Source of the DNA: Bacteroidales bacterium
GTDB lineage: Bacteria > Bacteroidota > Bacteroidia > Bacteroidales > JAADJA01
Assembly (NCBI GenBank): GCA_030635465.1
Contig: DAOVYU010000041.1
Span: 1-7,373, forward strand
Direction: 5' to 3'
DNA length: 7,373 bases
Within the stretch, counting starts at the first letter, position 1. Every line of letters starts with the position of its first letter. A program made the translations under genes and the position numbers. The notes under the pieces are model-generated. The model ran no database searches, had not been told where the DNA came from, and was given only the letters and a program-made list of their open reading frames with translations. Positions 6,510-7,373 of the stretch are shown here, piece after piece.

Positions 6510-7373
6510 TTACGAATGATCAATTGGAATTGAAATGATAAATTCTGAACCAATTCCCGGATTGCTTTCTACTTCGATTTTACCACCCATTGCAAGAACA
6601 ACAGCCTTCACATAACTCAAACCCAATCCAAACCCCTTTACATTGTGAATATCACCTTTGGGTACGCGGTAAAACTTGTCAAAGATTTTATGCTTTTCCT
6701 CTTTTGTCATGCCCACGCCATTGTCTTTTATTAGTATACTGAATAATTTATTTGTATTCCTTGTAGAAATCATTACATCCGGCTTGTCTTTCGAATATTT
6801 CAAGGCATTATCTACTAAATAAGCAATTATAGTTTTTAATTGAGTTTCATCTGTATCAATAACACAATTACTTGCTTCGAACTCAAAATTTATTTCACCT
6901 TCTTGTTTTTGGATTTGTAGTTCAAACTGCTTTACAACCTGTTGTATGATCTCATGCATATCTGCCGGTTCAAACTTGAAAGCAAAATCTTGCTTGTCTA
7001 TTAACGACATTTGAAGGACATTTTCTACTCTTGAATTCATTCTTTTATTTTCTTCATCAATGATGCCTGTAAAATGTTTTATCTTTTTAGGATCGCTGAT
7101 GACTTTAACATTATTAATGGAGTCGACTGCCAATGAAATTGTTGCAATGGGAGTTTTGAATTCGTGGGTCATATTATTAATGAAATCCGATTTTATTTCA
7201 GATAACTTTTTCTGCTTTAATATGATTCGGATTGTGATTAAGAAGGTCAATAAAATAATGATAGTAAATAAACCAGAACCAGAAAGCAATAAAATCATCG
7301 ATTGAAGGATATGGGCCTTTTTATCAGGGAAGTTTAAAAGCAATAATTCAGGTTTGTTAAAAATATTCTCAGG
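6510..7373 (-). CDS. Sensor histidine kinase (RprX-like), 5' end cut off by the window
   Basis: Membrane sensor kinase partner of the downstream response regulator. The frame stays open to the right edge, giving 287 residues visible. A TTG at 7343 is not a credible start because coding sequence continues upstream of it (PENIFNKPEL...), so the N-terminal membrane helix and most of the sensor region lie outside. Visible parts, numbered from the edge: a membrane helix about 26-52, then QKKLSEIKSDFINN and the H-box MTHEFKTP with phosphoacceptor His70 (7164-7166). The HATPase_c domain has the N-box YLVDNALKYS (about 185-194), the G1 box DNGVGM (217-222), the F-box FDKFYRV and the G2 box GFGLGL (247-252). 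All catalytic motifs are intact. The run LSEIKSDFINNMTHEFKTP is characteristic of Bacteroidota RprX-type kinases. The signal sensed cannot be told from here. Confidence 0.93.
   Translation of the reverse strand, partial: PENIFNKPELLLLNFPDKKAHILQSMILLLSGSGLFTIIILLTFLITIRIILKQKKLSEIKSDFINNMTHEFKTPIATISLAVDSINNVKVISDPKKIKHFTGIIDEENKRMNSRVENVLQMSLIDKQDFAFKFEPADMHEIIQQVVKQFELQIQKQEGEINFEFEASNCVIDTDETQLKTIIAYLVDNALKYSKDKPDVMISTRNTNKLFSILIKDNGVGMTKEEKHKIFDKFYRVPKGDIHNVKGFGLGLSYVKAVVLAMGGKIEVESNPGIGSEFIISIPIDHS

Noticed and set aside
7341..7343. TTG as start codon of the histidine kinase.
   Set aside because: The frame is open past it to the window edge, and a kinase starting here would lack the first membrane helix and sensor region, so the gene is partial rather than short.

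Overview
The window comes from an AT-rich member of the Bacteroidota. Three things point there. A predicted secreted protein carries a C-terminal type IX secretion (T9SS) sorting domain. Sequences matching the Bacteroidota sigma factor consensus (TTTG, about 20 nt, TAnnTTTG) sit in front of genes. The two-component pair looks like RprX/RprY of Bacteroides. I see no RNA genes, CRISPR arrays, insertion sequences or other mobile-element signs; this looks like ordinary chromosome.

Layout. Positions 16-1493 (+) hold a short NfeD-family membrane protein followed after 5 nt by floA, a flotillin-like scaffold; this is the familiar NfeD/SPFH pair. A 199-bp gap with a candidate promoter leads to a long RelA/SpoT homolog (1708-3909, +). 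Four bases after its stop a 309-residue protein begins (3914-4843, +). I cannot assign it to a named family, but it is clearly built from a tandem duplication of about 145 residues that looks OB-fold/S1-like. A short hairpin with T-runs on both strands separates this operon from the convergent minus-strand genes. On that strand lie a predicted secreted protein with a CXXCH motif, a Reeler/choice-of-anchor-like middle and a T9SS tail (4892-5701), with its own well-matched promoter, and then an OmpR-family response regulator (5809-6507). Immediately upstream of the regulator is its sensor histidine kinase (6510 to beyond 7373), cut by the window edge.

How they work together. NfeD and FloA probably act jointly in membrane microdomains. 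The kinase and regulator form one phosphorelay. The most notable points are in the central operon. The RelA/SpoT protein keeps the (p)ppGpp synthetase residues, but several hydrolase residues are replaced (HD motif read as HN, KLAD read as KLAH). It should therefore make, but not degrade, the alarmone, even though its synthetase keeps the basic RxK/RD motif usual in bifunctional enzymes. The uncharacterised OB-like repeat protein is tightly coupled to it and is the best candidate here for undescribed biology, possibly RNA- or ribosome-related. That role is inference only.
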